A stretch of DNA of 64,000 bases from Microvirga sp. VF16 (GCF_016864375.1 NZ_CP069354.1:3383501-3447500), one strand, 5' to 3'; counted from the stretch's first letter, positions 26,701 to 36,565 are shown. Notes: a model not told the origin generated them from the sequence alone. Translations and numbers: made by a program.

Positions 26701-26787
26701 ATGGCTCAATTGATGCCCATTGAGTTCCGCTACCCAACCGAGTCCGACCGTGCATTGACGCAACTGACCCGATTTAGGGGTCGATGA
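26701..26787 (+). CDS. 28-residue leader-like ORF upstream of ureA
   Basis: ATG 26701 lies seven bases after GAGGAGG, one of the best ribosome sites in the window, yet the frame stops after 28 codons (MAQLMPIEFRYPTES, then DRALTQLTRFRGR). It ends 74 bases before ureA, whose own GGAGG site is separate. It may be a leader peptide, a regulatory upstream ORF, or the stub of a longer gene cut by a deletion. No family is recognised. Confidence 0.4.
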   Translation: MAQLMPIEFRYPTESDRALTQLTRFRGR

Positions 26788-26861
26788 CAGGCTCCATCGG
26801 CCAGCAGGACGCAGTCGCCGCGATTCGATTGTTGTCTTGAGTCCAGGAACTGGAGGCAGCG

Positions 26862-27164
26862 ATGCAACTTACTCCGCGCGAGTTCGACAAGCTACTCATC
26901 TATATGATGGCCGATGTAGCGTTGAAACGGAAAGCCAAGGGCCTGAAGCTCAATTATCCCGAAGCCGTCGCTGTCATATCCGCGGTCGCCCTCGACGGTG
27001 CCCGAGCCGGTAAGACGATCGAGGATGTGACCAAGGACGCCAGTGTGGCGCTGACCGTAGACGACGTCATGGACGGCGTCGCCGATCTCATCCCGATGGT
27101 GCAGATCGAAGCCATCTTTACCGACGGGAGCCGGCTCGTAACCGTGCACAGGCCAATTCAGTAA
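26862..27164 (+). CDS. ureA: Urease gamma subunit
   Basis: 100 residues, the standard length of a separate bacterial gamma subunit. [38 protein letters not shown] and [29 protein letters not shown] match UreA. It packs with UreB and UreC in the trimer of heterotrimers that hydrolyses urea to ammonia and carbamate in the cytoplasm. GGAGG ribosome site eight bases upstream. First structural gene of an ureABCEFGD-transporter operon; ureB follows after 33 bases. Confidence 0.97.
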   Translation: MQLTPREFDKLLIYMMADVALKRKAKGLKLNYPEAVAVISAVALDGARAGKTIEDVTKDASVALTVDDVMDGVADLIPMVQIEAIFTDGSRLVTVHRPIQ

Positions 27165-27197
27165 GACAGGAAGTTCGTCCAACGAGGAGGTGGCAGG

Positions 27198-27647
27198 ATG
27201 GGTGGCCCGAAGATAGGACCGGCAGTCGCCGCCGATGTAGACCCGGCTTCATTCGATGTACCAGTCGGCGGCTACGTTTGCGGCCCGGCACCAATCACCT
27301 TTGATGACGACAGGTCGGTAACGACGCTCAAGGTACGCAATACCGGCGACCGTCCCATCCAGGTCGGGTCGCATTTCCACTTTTTCGAGGTCAATCCTGC
27401 CCTGGAGTTCGACCGAACTGCGGCCTTCGGTTTGCACCTCAATATTCCATCATCCACGGCGACACGCTTTGAACCCGGTGATGAACGCGAAGTGCAACTC
27501 GTCCCTTATGGCGGCAAGCAGGCCGTCTATGGGTTCAATAACCTTGTCGACGGACCGACGGACGGTAAGGACTCTGCCAAACGCAAGTCAAAGGCTGTGG
27601 CACTTGCGGAGAAACGGGGCTTCCGTTCGTCATCGCGACAGTCCTGA
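27198..27647 (+). CDS. ureB: Urease beta subunit
   Basis: 149 residues with the UreB core: [39 protein letters not shown] and [19 protein letters not shown]. Residues 1-20 and about 120-149 (a Lys/Ser-rich tail) extend the usual 100-residue subunit; such tails occur in the second urease of Brucella and relatives. A GAGGAGG site precedes ATG 27198. It links gamma and alpha in the holoenzyme. ureC begins 51 bases downstream. Confidence 0.96.
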   Translation: MGGPKIGPAVAADVDPASFDVPVGGYVCGPAPITFDDDRSVTTLKVRNTGDRPIQVGSHFHFFEVNPALEFDRTAAFGLHLNIPSSTATRFEPGDEREVQLVPYGGKQAVYGFNNLVDGPTDGKDSAKRKSKAVALAEKRGFRSSSRQS

Positions 27648-27698
27648 AGCAGTTTATCGGTCAAGATCTCGCGTCGATCCGCTTGCCTGGAGGCACCC

Positions 27699-29420
27699 AT
27701 GCCAACCATCTCGCGACAAGAGTATGTCGGCCTTTTCGGCCCCACAACCGGTGATCGCATCCGCTTGGGCGATACGGGCCTGTTCGTCGAAATCGAACGG
27801 GACCTCCGTGGCGGCTACGGCGACGAGATCGTTTTCGGCGGCGGCAAGAGCATGCGTGAAGGCATGGGGATAGACAACCAGGTGACGCGGCCCGGCGGGG
27901 CTCCCGATCTGGTGATCACTAACGTGACCATCATTGATGCAGTCCTCGGCGTGGTGAAGGCCGATGTGGGCGTGAAGGACGGCCGCATCTGCGCCATCGG
28001 CAAGTCCGGCAATCCCCAGACGATGGACCGGATTACTCCTGGCCTCGAGATTGGTCTCGCTACCGACGCAATCTCCGGGTCGCATCTGATCCTGACGGCG
28101 GGTGGCATCGACTCGCACATTCATTTCATTTCCCCACAGCAGGCGCACGCGGCGCTCTCGAACGGAACCACAACATTGATAGGTGGCGGCACGGGCCCCT
28201 CGGACGGCTCAAATGCCACGACGGTCACGTCTGGACCGGGGAATATAACGATGATGCTGCGCGCCTTCGAGAACTGGCCGATCAACGTCGGCATTCTCGG
28301 CAAGGGCCACGGGCATGGCAAGGCCGCGCTGGTCGAACAGATCGAGGCCGGTGCCGTCGGCTTCAAGTGCCACGAGGACTGGGGCACGACCCCAGCAGTG
28401 CTGCGTTCCGCCCTCACCGTCGCTGACGACATGGACATCCAGGTCTGCATCCACACCGACACGCTCAATGAATCCGGGTTCGTCGATGACTCGATTGCGG
28501 CATTCGAGGGCCGCGCCGTACATTCCTTCCATACCGAAGGATCGGGCGGCGGCCATGCCCCGGACATCATCAAGATCGCTGGCCTTCCCAACGTTCTGCC
28601 GTCCTCGACGAACCCGACGCTTCCCTACGGGATCAACTCCCAGGCAGAGCTCTACGACATGATCATGGTGTGCCACCACCTCAGCCCTGACATCCCGTCC
28701 GACGTGGCGTTCACCGAGAGCCGAATCCGTGCCGAGACCATCGCGGCGGAGAACGTGCTGCAGGACATGGGCGTGATCTCGATGTTTTCGAGCGATTCCC
28801 AGGCAATGGGCCGGATCGGCGAGGTCTGGCTGCGGTGCATTCAGGCGGCGGATGGGATGAAAACCCAGCGCGGCAAACTGCCAGAGGATGCTCCAGGCAA
28901 CGACAACTTTCGGGTCCTGCGCTATGTCGCGAAGGTCACGATCAATCCAGCCATTACCCATGGCATCGCCGACATGCTCGGCTCCGTTGAGGTCGGCAAG
29001 GTCGCGGATCTCGTCCTATGGGAGCCTGCATTCTTCGGGGCGAAGCCGAAGATGATCATCAAGGGCGGGTTTATCAGCTGGTCGGTCATGGGCGATCCGA
29101 ACGCGTCCCTGCCGACGCCGCAGCCCGTCTATTATCGGCCGATGTTCGGCGCCTACGGCAATGCTCTGGCTGAGACCTGCATCACCTTCGTGTCCGGCGC
29201 GGCCCATGCCGCCGGGATCAAGGAGCGGCTTGGACTGCGGCGGCAGGTTCATCCGATCAAGAATGTGCGCAAGATCGGCAAACGCGACATGCTTCGCAAT
29301 ACCGGCACCCCGAACATCGAAGTGAACCCGGAGACATTCGCCGTCACTGTCGACGGCAAGCATGCGACGGTGCCGCCCCTAAAAACGATCTCTCTGAACC
29401 AAAAATACTTCTTCAGTTGA
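27699..29420 (+). CDS. ureC: Urease alpha (catalytic) subunit
   Basis: 573 residues. All nickel and catalytic positions are kept with a constant +6 offset to Klebsiella numbering: H140 and H142 (HIH), K223 (carbamylated lysine, in GFKCHEDWG), H252, H278, D366 (SSDSQAMGR), with flap cysteine C325 in MVCHHL and general acid in the same flap. The residue after K223 is cysteine, where Ile/Leu/Val is usual. The enzyme should be active if the accessory genes work. C-terminus NQKYFFS is less typical than the common YFLF ending and supports a divergent, ure-2-like lineage. Confidence 0.97.
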   Translation: MPTISRQEYVGLFGPTTGDRIRLGDTGLFVEIERDLRGGYGDEIVFGGGKSMREGMGIDNQVTRPGGAPDLVITNVTIIDAVLGVVKADVGVKDGRICAIGKSGNPQTMDRITPGLEIGLATDAISGSHLILTAGGIDSHIHFISPQQAHAALSNGTTTLIGGGTGPSDGSNATTVTSGPGNITMMLRAFENWPINVGILGKGHGHGKAALVEQIEAGAVGFKCHEDWGTTPAVLRSALTVADDMDIQVCIHTDTLNESGFVDDSIAAFEGRAVHSFHTEGSGGGHAPDIIKIAGLPNVLPSSTNPTLPYGINSQAELYDMIMVCHHLSPDIPSDVAFTESRIRAETIAAENVLQDMGVISMFSSDSQAMGRIGEVWLRCIQAADGMKTQRGKLPEDAPGNDNFRVLRYVAKVTINPAITHGIADMLGSVEVGKVADLVLWEPAFFGAKPKMIIKGGFISWSVMGDPNASLPTPQPVYYRPMFGAYGNALAETCITFVSGAAHAAGIKERLGLRRQVHPIKNVRKIGKRDMLRNTGTPNIEVNPETFAVTVDGKHATVPPLKTISLNQKYFFS

Positions 29421-29432
29421 TGGGATTGTCAC

Positions 29433-30035
29433 ATGGTCATCATTGAAGCCGTTCTAGGCAACATCAGCGACCCGGACTGGGCTGCGCGGCTGGCGGAGGT
29501 CGAGGTTGATGTTCTGCATCTCGATCAATGGGAGGCGCAGAAGAGCCGTTTCCGGAAGAACACCAAGATGGGTGTCGAGCTGGCGGTTTCGCTGAACCGC
29601 GGCACCAATATCCGCGACGGGGATGTGCTGCTCTGGGATCCCAAAGCGCCTGCGGCGGTCATCGCGCGGATTGAGTTGCGTGAGGTCATGATCGTGCATT
29701 TGGACGAACTGATGCGTGTTTCTCCCGAGGAGGCAATGCGGACTTGCATCGAACTCGGTCACGCCATGGGAAACCAGCATTGGCCGGCCCTCGTCAAGGG
29801 CAGTGTCGTCTATGTGCCGCTGACCGTCGACCGCAAGGTAATGGCCTCCGTTATGAAGACGCACGCCTTTGAGCATATCAACTACGAATTTACGCCAGGA
29901 ACAGAAGTCATCACGTATCTTACACCGCACGAGTCGCGCCGGCTTTTCGGCGGCGCAGAGGGTCCAGTTCACAGCCACGCCCATGAACACCTACAATCCG
30001 CACATACCAGCCAAATGCACCGTCACGGGCACTAG
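29433..30035 (+). CDS. ureE: Urease accessory nickel chaperone
   Basis: 200 residues. N-terminal peptide-binding domain with DVLHLDQWEAQKSR and a C-terminal metal-binding domain with ELGHAMGNQHWPA, the conserved metal-site histidine of UreE, then a His-rich tail (HSHAHEHLQS...MHRHGH) that binds extra nickel. UreE delivers nickel to the UreDFG-apourease complex. It starts 12 bases after ureC with a weak GGGA site, and its His-rich tail overlaps the ureF start. Confidence 0.95.
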   Translation: MVIIEAVLGNISDPDWAARLAEVEVDVLHLDQWEAQKSRFRKNTKMGVELAVSLNRGTNIRDGDVLLWDPKAPAAVIARIELREVMIVHLDELMRVSPEEAMRTCIELGHAMGNQHWPALVKGSVVYVPLTVDRKVMASVMKTHAFEHINYEFTPGTEVITYLTPHESRRLFGGAEGPVHSHAHEHLQSAHTSQMHRHGH

Positions 30036-30738
30036 CGCTGTCGAGGCAGAGAGCCGGGCAGAGTCCCTCGTGCGGTTATTGCAGTTTGGCGACTCGATGT
30101 TTCCCATTGGGGGCTTTTCATTCTCGTCGGGTTTGGAGTCGGCTGTCCAGAAGGGGGTTGTCACAAACGCGACGACGCTACATGAATTCACGCGCACCGC
30201 GGTCGAGCAGGCCGCGCGTGGTGACGGAATCGCTTTGATTGCCGCCCACCGTGCAGCAACTGCCAGCGATGTCGGCGAGCTCATGCGAATCGATGAGATG
30301 GTATACGTCCGCAAGCTCTCGGAAGAGACCCGTGCCATGTCGGTTCGCATGGGCAAGAAGTTCACGGAAATGGGTGTGCATGTCCTCGGAGCTCCGCTGC
30401 TTCGCACATGGCAGGATTGCATCCGAAAGACCCTCAGCCCGGGATGCTACCCCGTTGCATTGGCAATCAACTTTGCTGTCCAGAATCTGCCTGAGCGACA
30501 TGCTTTCGCCGCACATCAGTATGGTGCCGCGGCGCCAATTCTCGGCGCTGCATTGCGGCTGATGAAGGTCAGCCACGTCGATACGCAGAAAATTCTTTAT
30601 GACCTGAGCGGGCAGATAGAAGCGTCCTACGAGCGAGCCGCCACAGCACGCCTGTCCGACATGTCCGGCTATGCGCCACTTACGGAAATCCTGGCTGCAG
30701 TTCACACCAAGGCGCATGTGCGTCTTTTCATGAATTGA
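29983..30738 (+). CDS. ureF: Urease accessory protein UreF
   Basis: 251 residues from ATG 29983, which overlaps the end of ureE by 53 bases; longer starts lie deeper inside ureE. The core LVRLLQFGDSMFPIGGFSFSSGLE is the UreF hallmark, with AAEQ-like helix content (FTRTAVEQAARGDGIALIAAH) after it. UreF is the scaffold that joins UreD and UreG in the maturation complex and gates GTP hydrolysis. All-helical, cytoplasmic. N-terminal ~25 residues are not conserved; the true start could be nearer base 30050. Confidence 0.93.
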   Translation: MNTYNPHIPAKCTVTGTSAVEAESRAESLVRLLQFGDSMFPIGGFSFSSGLESAVQKGVVTNATTLHEFTRTAVEQAARGDGIALIAAHRAATASDVGELMRIDEMVYVRKLSEETRAMSVRMGKKFTEMGVHVLGAPLLRTWQDCIRKTLSPGCYPVALAINFAVQNLPERHAFAAHQYGAAAPILGAALRLMKVSHVDTQKILYDLSGQIEASYERAATARLSDMSGYAPLTEILAAVHTKAHVRLFMN

Positions 30739-30750
30739 GTGGAGTGGTGA

Positions 30751-31395
30751 ATGACAAAGAAAATCACCCGAATTGGCATCGGTGGTCCCGTCGGATCCGG
30801 GAAGACTGCAATCGTGGAAGCGATTACCCCGCGGTTGCTCGATCGTGGCATCAGCATTCTAATTATTACCAACGATGTGGTGACGACCGAGGATGCCAAG
30901 CACGTGCAGCGCTCTCTGAAGGGCGTTCTATTGCAGGAACGTATCCTCGGGGTAGAGACCGGCGCCTGCCCCCATACGGCCGTACGCGAGGATCCAAGTA
31001 TGAATCTCGCGGCCGTCGAGGACATGGAGGAGCGGTTCCCGGACAGCGATGTGATGTTGATCGAAAGTGGCGGTGATAATCTGACGCTCACCTTTTCGCC
31101 GGCGCTCGTCGATTATTTCATTTATGTCATCGACGTTGCCGCGGGTGATAAGATTCCACGGAAGAACGGACCAGGGATCACACACTCCGATATCCTTATC
31201 ATCAACAAGATCGACCTCGCGCCCTATGTCGGCGCGAGTCTTGAGGTCATGCGTGAGGATTCGCAGCTGATGCGGGGCAGCAAGCCATTTCTGTTCACCA
31301 ACTGCAAGACCGGCGAAGGCATTCCGGAACTGGTCGAACTGATCGAGCGGGAGTTCCTGTTTGACATCAAGCTAGAAGAGAGGAAATCCGCATGA
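30751..31395 (+). CDS. ureG: Urease accessory GTPase UreG
   Basis: 214 residues. P-loop GGPVGSGKT (residues 11-19), the metal-binding Cys-Pro-His motif in [31 protein letters not shown] and the G4-type NKIDLAP. UreG hydrolyses GTP to drive nickel insertion and CO2 carbamylation of the active-site lysine. Follows ureF by 12 bases with GGAG; its stop overlaps the ureD start (ATGA). Confidence 0.97.
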   Translation: MTKKITRIGIGGPVGSGKTAIVEAITPRLLDRGISILIITNDVVTTEDAKHVQRSLKGVLLQERILGVETGACPHTAVREDPSMNLAAVEDMEERFPDSDVMLIESGGDNLTLTFSPALVDYFIYVIDVAAGDKIPRKNGPGITHSDILIINKIDLAPYVGASLEVMREDSQLMRGSKPFLFTNCKTGEGIPELVELIEREFLFDIKLEERKSA

Positions 31396-32342
31396 AGCCG
31401 GCGGGCTCGCCTCCGTGGGCCGTGGCTGAAGCACTTGGCGCATCCATTCCGGAACTGGCGGCGTATCAGGATGAACCGCCCCAGATGAGGAGCGGGACAG
31501 TCGGCAAGACCGGATTCCTGCGACTCGGCTTTGAGACCCGCGGGAGCCGTACCATTCTGGCGAACCTCGAGCGCCGTGCTCCATACATGGCGCAGCGCGC
31601 TCTGTATTGTGATCAGGAAATGCCATTCCTACCCTACGTTTTCCTGATCACCACGACGGGCTGTCTTCTTCAGGGAGACCGGCTTGCGCTTGACATAGAC
31701 CTCGGCCCCGGTGCGCAGGCGCACGTTACATCGCAATCGGCAACCAAGATCCATGGGATGGACGCCAATTATGCGGCTCAGATCCAGACCATCACTCTTG
31801 CCGAGCAAGCATACCTCGAGTTCCTCCCCGATCCGATTATCCCGCATCGCCATGCGCGCTTCATCAGCCACACTCAGATCTGTGTGGCCCCATCGGCCAC
31901 TTTGCTTCTGGCGGAGATCCTGCAGCCCGGTCGGAAGTATCATCATCCCGACGAATGCTTCGGCGCAACCGTGGTCTCATTCTCCACTGCCGCGGTGCGT
32001 CCTGAGGGCCGCACTCTGTTTACGGAAAAGCTCATGATCGAGCCTCAGCGATTTGCGATGCGGCAGACAGGTGTAATGGGTTCTTTCGACGTGTTCGGCA
32101 ATGTGATCCTATGTACGCCCGCGGACAAGGCAGAGCGCATCCTGGAGCGGGCAGAGGCCGACGTTCAACTGGCAGATGCCATGGCCTTTGGAGCGTGCCG
32201 GCTGCCGAATGACGCTGGTCTGATCTACAAGGTACTCGGACGTGACACGGCGCAGGTAAAGGCAAAGGTGCGGGAGTTTTGGGGAATCGTGCGCAAGGAG
32301 GTCACCGGCGCCGACCTTCCGCCTCCGTTCCTGTGGCGATGA
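31392..32342 (+). CDS. ureD: Urease accessory protein UreD
   Basis: 316 residues. [20 protein letters not shown], an [20 protein letters not shown] strand region, [11 protein letters not shown] and [16 protein letters not shown] match UreD/UreH. The family forms the tunnel that passes nickel to apo-urease. It is at the end of the accessory block (order E-F-G-D), not ahead of ureA as in the common rhizobial operon. The first ~40 residues are extra relative to the family. Start overlaps ureG by four bases. Confidence 0.93.
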   Translation: MKPAGSPPWAVAEALGASIPELAAYQDEPPQMRSGTVGKTGFLRLGFETRGSRTILANLERRAPYMAQRALYCDQEMPFLPYVFLITTTGCLLQGDRLALDIDLGPGAQAHVTSQSATKIHGMDANYAAQIQTITLAEQAYLEFLPDPIIPHRHARFISHTQICVAPSATLLLAEILQPGRKYHHPDECFGATVVSFSTAAVRPEGRTLFTEKLMIEPQRFAMRQTGVMGSFDVFGNVILCTPADKAERILERAEADVQLADAMAFGACRLPNDAGLIYKVLGRDTAQVKAKVREFWGIVRKEVTGADLPPPFLWR

Positions 32343-32401
32343 GGCGATTGGCCTTGCAGCTGATCTCCCCTTTGGGGATCAGCGGTTTCGTGGAGGTAGC
32401 A

Positions 32402-33418
32402 ATGCAGAAGCTTCTGGCAAGCTGGGAGAGCCTGTGCATGTCCTCCGGCCTCTTGCGATTTGCTGACATCAATTTGCGTGGCATCGGTCAGGTGATGCTG
32501 CAGGACAATCCACTGACCGGCTTGCTCTTCCTCGTTGCGATCGGCTGGGGCTCGTACACGGCCGGTGTTCCCCATGTGGCACTTGCGGGTTTGTTGGCAG
32601 TTGTTGTTGCAACCTTGACGGCATACTGGCTGCACCTCGACCAAGCGTCTCTCAACGCTGGTCTATACGGATACAATGGTGTCCTTGTCGGGCTCGCGTT
32701 AGCAACGTTTCTTGCACCTGGACCACTTCTCTGGGCATACGTGGTGCTGGGGGCAGCTGTCTCGGTCGTTGCAATGTGCGGGATCGCCACTGCTCTGAAG
32801 CCCTGGGGCGTCTCGGCACTGACTTTTCCGTTCGTTGTCGTGACGTGGCTCCTCCTATTGGCCACCTATGGCTTCTCCGGGCTCACGGCCACATCGCTTC
32901 CGACTGGCAGCGTTGTCGCTCCATTCCAGCCCTATCAAGCAAGCCCTCTTCACCTGATAGACCTCACAGGGGGAGTTCTCCAGAGCATTTCACAGGTCTT
33001 CTTGAAGGCCAGCGGCGTGGCTGCGCTGATCTTGCTCATTGGGCTCGCGGTGAATTCGCTTGCCGCGGCTGCGTTCGCTCTAGCGGGTGCAATAATCGCG
33101 GTTGCCACAGCCCATCTTTTTGGCGCCGAGAGCGATTTGATTACCGGCGGCCTCCTGGGTTTCAGCCCAGTCCTGACGGCCATTACACTCGGAACCGTCT
33201 TCTATCGGCCGAGCGGGCGCGTCGCTGTGTACACGGCGGTGGGTACTGTATTTACAGTCATCGCACAGTCTGCCCTGAACGTCGCTTTGATGCCTTTCGC
33301 CATCCCGGCTCTCACCGCGCCTTTCGTGCTTGTGACGTGGCTGTTCTTCCTTCCGCGGAACTGGGTTGAGTCAAGTTCATCAACGATCTCCGATGCCGTC
33401 GACGCCAGCTCGCCTTAA
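32402..33418 (+). CDS. Urea transporter (UT/Yut type)
   Basis: 338 residues, about ten helices in two pseudo-repeats, each with a urea-transporter motif: QVMLQDNPLTGLLFL early and LPTGS / LLGFSPVLTAITLG later. The family forms trimeric urea channels. ATG 32402 has an ideal GGAGG site; ATG 32339 overlapping ureD is a possible longer start. It is the UreT of ure-2 type operons in Brucella and the Yut of Yersinia. With this gene the operon has both import and hydrolysis of urea. It ends inside the 3' part of a convergent broken stress-protein gene. Confidence 0.9.
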   Translation: MQKLLASWESLCMSSGLLRFADINLRGIGQVMLQDNPLTGLLFLVAIGWGSYTAGVPHVALAGLLAVVVATLTAYWLHLDQASLNAGLYGYNGVLVGLALATFLAPGPLLWAYVVLGAAVSVVAMCGIATALKPWGVSALTFPFVVVTWLLLLATYGFSGLTATSLPTGSVVAPFQPYQASPLHLIDLTGGVLQSISQVFLKASGVAALILLIGLAVNSLAAAAFALAGAIIAVATAHLFGAESDLITGGLLGFSPVLTAITLGTVFYRPSGRVAVYTAVGTVFTVIAQSALNVALMPFAIPALTAPFVLVTWLFFLPRNWVESSSSTISDAVDASSP

Positions 33419-33976
33419 CGCGTGCTTTGACTTCTGCTCCTCTGTCGGAGTGGTATGGTTTGGCCGTTTCGCTGGGCGGCGGCCCAGGACCTCCTCGGCC
33501 ACGCTCCCCAGGAGCGCCTTGGCGATGCCCGAGCGGCCGTGCGTCCCCATGATCAGGACATCGGACTTCAGTTGCGCCACAACCCTGGCGATCACCGCGA
33601 ACGGCGCCCCCTCCTCGATGCGCATCGACCGCCCGGGTGCATCGAGCCCGTTCGCGTCCAGGAACGCGGTCAGCTCCTTGCTGGCCCGGTCACGCTCGTC
33701 GGCCACATACCCGTCAATGCTGTCCTGGCTGAGCCCGGCATAGACCAGCTTTCCTTTCGCCAGCGGCTCGAAGGCATGGACGAGCGCAAGCCGGGTCGCG
33801 CCGGGCAATCCCAGGGACATGCCAACCCTGATGGCATTCGCGGACGGGTCGGACATGTCGACGGCGGCCAGGGCCGTCCGGTAGGGCTGCTCCACCTCCC
33901 GATTCACCATCAGGACCGGGACCGGACCCGTCAGGAACTTCAACCAATGCGAGCGGAAAAGCGACGCTACCGCCAA
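33380..33976 (-). pseudogene. Truncated tandem universal stress protein gene
   Basis: The frame encodes a near-complete UspA domain (YRTALAAVDMSDPSANA, IEEGAPFAVIARVVAQL, the ATP-loop MGTHGRSGIAKALLGSVAEEVL) preceded by what looks like the last strand of a first Usp domain (SHWLKFLTGPVPVLMV). The rest of that first domain is missing and the only start is a TTG at 33976 inside an intergenic repeat copy. At the other end, after LGSVAEEVLGR, the usual final strand is replaced by an unrelated Lys/Thr-rich tail that overlaps the urea-transporter end. Both ends are therefore damaged; probably not functional. Confidence 0.6.
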
Positions 33977-34010
33977 TGCGGAAATTCAGCGTACTTCCGG
34001 AACATGCCAG
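33968..34010. repeat. Degenerate intergenic repeat, copy 3
   Basis: Shares 19 identical bases (33969-33987) with the copy at 20635-20653 and its GTACTTCCGGAACATGCCA half with the copy at 19578. It abuts the broken 5' end of the universal stress pseudogene. Confidence 0.6.
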
Positions 34011-34239
34011 TTGCGGCCCTTCCGCCCCAGTGATGACCCATGCATTTGGGGAAATTCCGCGCTATCATGCGGGCATAGTCGACCTGCGGAAAACGTGGCA
34101 CTCGTCACTTGCTCGAGGAGATGCGCCATGAGCATCGCGCCACTCACCTCCCGTCCGGACAGCACTCGCCGGCCATCCCAGCGCGTGTTGGACGACTGCA
34201 CGGGCCAGTCGATCTTCAGCACCCGGAGGAGCAAGGACC

Positions 34240-34662
34240 ATGGCGGGAGACCAGCACGAGGCGTTGATCCGCGCCTACATCGACGAGGTCTTCAACGGGC
34301 ACCGTGTGGACGCTCTGGAAAAGTACTGGGATGACGATCTGACATCGCACTGGCTGGGCATGGAGACGATCCATGGTCTGCCTGCCTGGCGCGCAGCGAT
34401 GGAAAGCTTCTTCGCCGCTTTTCCGGACGCCGTCTACACCCTGGACGACATATTCTTCGGCGGCGACCGGGGCGTCTGGCGTGGCCACTGGCAGGCGACC
34501 CAGCAGGGCGAATGGCAAGGGATCGCCGCGTCCGGCCGCAACGTGACGTGGACCGTCATCATCATCGGCCGCTTCGCCGGCGGCAAGCTGAAAGAGGACT
34601 GGGTCGAGCTGGACCGGCTCGGCCTCTTCCAGCAGCTCGGATGCATTCCGACCGGGTCGTAG
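34240..34662 (+). CDS. SnoaL-like ester cyclase family protein
   Basis: 140 residues of the SnoaL/NTF2-like fold. Seen: an N-terminal helix EALIRAYIDEVFNGHRVDAL, HGLPAWRAAMESFFAAFPD, and the strands WRGHWQATQQGEWQGIAASG and IIGRFAGGKLKEDWVELDRL, typical of the SnoaL-like polyketide-cyclase family. Most members are soluble proteins without proven activity; some hydrolyse or isomerise small molecules. A GGAG site precedes ATG 34240. Stands alone. Confidence 0.8.
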   Translation: MAGDQHEALIRAYIDEVFNGHRVDALEKYWDDDLTSHWLGMETIHGLPAWRAAMESFFAAFPDAVYTLDDIFFGGDRGVWRGHWQATQQGEWQGIAASGRNVTWTVIIIGRFAGGKLKEDWVELDRLGLFQQLGCIPTGS

Positions 34663-35233
34663 GGGCCTGTCGCAAACTCGTGGCGTTTACCGCGCGTCGC
34701 GGATGCGGGCCGCATTTGCGCCTCCGAACCGGAGGTGACCCATGTCGGCTCTCAAGCTCCGAAGCGGACCAAGCTTTTACGTCTCAGGAGTGCCACAACC
34801 GGACTTTCACTCATGCTTGTGGCCTTTAGCCTGACGATTGTCGCCGCGTGGCCAAATGGCTACGGCGGACAAAGGACTGCACCAGCGCCAATTCCCTGTC
34901 ACTCTTGTCGCTTGCGGCGAGACAATCATCCTTTGCGGAGGCCTCTAAGATCCTGAAACAGCGTACACCCATATCAGCGACCAATCTCTCTTCCACTCCG
35001 AAGCAGCTTTACAAGTCAAGCAATGAAACTGCCCATCAACCTTCGGGTTGCGACCTGGCGAAAGCTCTGAAGCTGGGTTGGCTAAGGCGTCGTGAAGTCC
35101 GAGTATCCTTACCCGCCAAGAATGATATACTTCAAAAATACACCGCGTGCCCGCCGTCGTTGCTGAGCGAACAAGAGGATTTGCGTGTCGCGGACGAAAA
35201 GTCTGTATATCGGGTTCGAGCTGGAGGTTTTAT
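34663..35233. other. Intergenic stretch before the M4 protease
   Basis: 570 bases without a supported gene. A 129-codon plus-strand frame (34848-35237) begins VAKWLRRTKDC and lacks family motifs; I treat it as chance or as debris. No repeat or RNA recognised. The local AT content rises after 34950, as expected of a promoter region. Confidence 0.4.
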
Positions 35234-36526
35234 ATGATCCAGACCTGCCGCTGCCTCAACTGCATTATTCCTCCACACCTGCTTCGTAAACTTCTCGAGA
35301 GCGACAACAAAGAGGTCCGCCAAGCCGCTCTCAACACTCTCCTGGGTACAGCCAGATTACGAGGCCAACGGTCACTGCGGGCTACCTTCGGGATTGGCCT
35401 TTCGGCTGCTCCCACAGATGGCCGTCGGAGCATCTTCGATTGTCAGAACAGCAATTGGCTTCCTGGCGCTGTCCTGGTCCGCACAGAGCAAGGTGAGGAG
35501 TCTGCCGACATCTCCGTCAATCGCGCATTCGATGGTTTGGGAGCCACCCGGGAATTTTATCGCGAGGTGCTCGACCGCAATTCCATTGACGACCAGGGAA
35601 TGCGTCTCGACGGATATGTCCACTACGGCGCGGGCTATAACAACGCGTTCTGGGACGGGCAGCAGATGGTGTTCGGAGATGGGGACGGAGTCATGTTCAC
35701 AGACTTCACCAGCTCCCTTGATGTGATCGGCCATGAGCTCACTCATGGGGTGACCGAACACGTAGCTGGACTGGAATACCATAAGCAATCCGGGGCACTT
35801 AACGAGTCGATGTCGGACGTATTCGGGTCATTGGTGAAACAGTGGTCGCTCGGGCAAACGGCGGAACAGGCCGACTGGCTCATCGGAGCGGAAGTGTTCA
35901 CTCCCGGCATTGAAGCAGACGCCCTGCGATCCATGAAGGCGCCGGGCACCGCCTATGATAACGAGACCTTCGGCAAGGATCCGCAGCCGGACCACATGAG
36001 CAAGTTCGTCCATTTGCCCGATACTGAGGAAGGCGATTATGGCGGCGTCCATATCAACTCCGGCATCCCCAACAAGGCATTCTACCTTACGGCCACGGCG
36101 ATCGGGGGATATGCCTGGGAGGCGCCTGCTCTGATCTGGTACGAGGCACTGAAAGCCTCCGGCCCGACAACCGAGTTCCAGGAATTTGCCGACAAAACGT
36201 ATCTCATGGCTGGTGAGTTATACGGGACAGACAGCATGGAGCAGCAGGCCGTGCTGGCTGGATGGCGAGAAGTGGGGATCCGGATCAGCGGTCTGCCGGT
36301 GAGACCCCGTCGGGGCCGGGGCCGTGCGATCATCGCGAGCGCAGGTGCAGGCCATGAAGGAGACACGCTGACCGCCCTCGCCCGACAGATCGAGGCGGTG
36401 TCCAGTCAGGTGACTGCACTGGCCAAGGAGGTCAGCACTCTGAAGGGGAAGCGGATGCCAACAGAGCCAGGGTTGTCGTCATCGCGCCCAGGCAACTCCA
36501 GATCCCCTCGTTCAGCAAACTCCTGA
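35234..36526 (+). CDS. M4 family metallopeptidase (protealysin-like)
   Basis: 430 residues. The thermolysin zinc site is complete: HELTH at 167-171, the third ligand E191 in NESMSDVFGS, and H273 in GGVHINSG for transition-state binding. The N-terminus is a short protealysin-type propeptide beginning with a Cys cluster and IIPPHLLRKLLE rather than a long FTP/PepSY propeptide, and there is no signal peptide, as in protealysin. A GGAGG site precedes ATG 35234. After residue 365 an Arg-rich linker leads to a coiled coil (LTALARQIEAVSSQVTALAK), an extra relative to protealysin. A probable inhibitor gene follows 39 bases later. Confidence 0.92.
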   Translation: MIQTCRCLNCIIPPHLLRKLLESDNKEVRQAALNTLLGTARLRGQRSLRATFGIGLSAAPTDGRRSIFDCQNSNWLPGAVLVRTEQGEESADISVNRAFDGLGATREFYREVLDRNSIDDQGMRLDGYVHYGAGYNNAFWDGQQMVFGDGDGVMFTDFTSSLDVIGHELTHGVTEHVAGLEYHKQSGALNESMSDVFGSLVKQWSLGQTAEQADWLIGAEVFTPGIEADALRSMKAPGTAYDNETFGKDPQPDHMSKFVHLPDTEEGDYGGVHINSGIPNKAFYLTATAIGGYAWEAPALIWYEALKASGPTTEFQEFADKTYLMAGELYGTDSMEQQAVLAGWREVGIRISGLPVRPRRGRGRAIIASAGAGHEGDTLTALARQIEAVSSQVTALAKEVSTLKGKRMPTEPGLSSSRPGNSRSPRSANS

Positions 36527-36565
36527 CTGCTGCTTCGGAGACCCCTGATAGGCGCGAGACTTGAG

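Noticed and set aside
29869..29983. Longer ureF start
   Set aside because: Deep inside ureE and without UreF similarity.
34848..35237. 129-codon plus-strand frame before the M4 protease
   Set aside because: No motif and it overlaps the protease start; kept only as a note in the gap entry.
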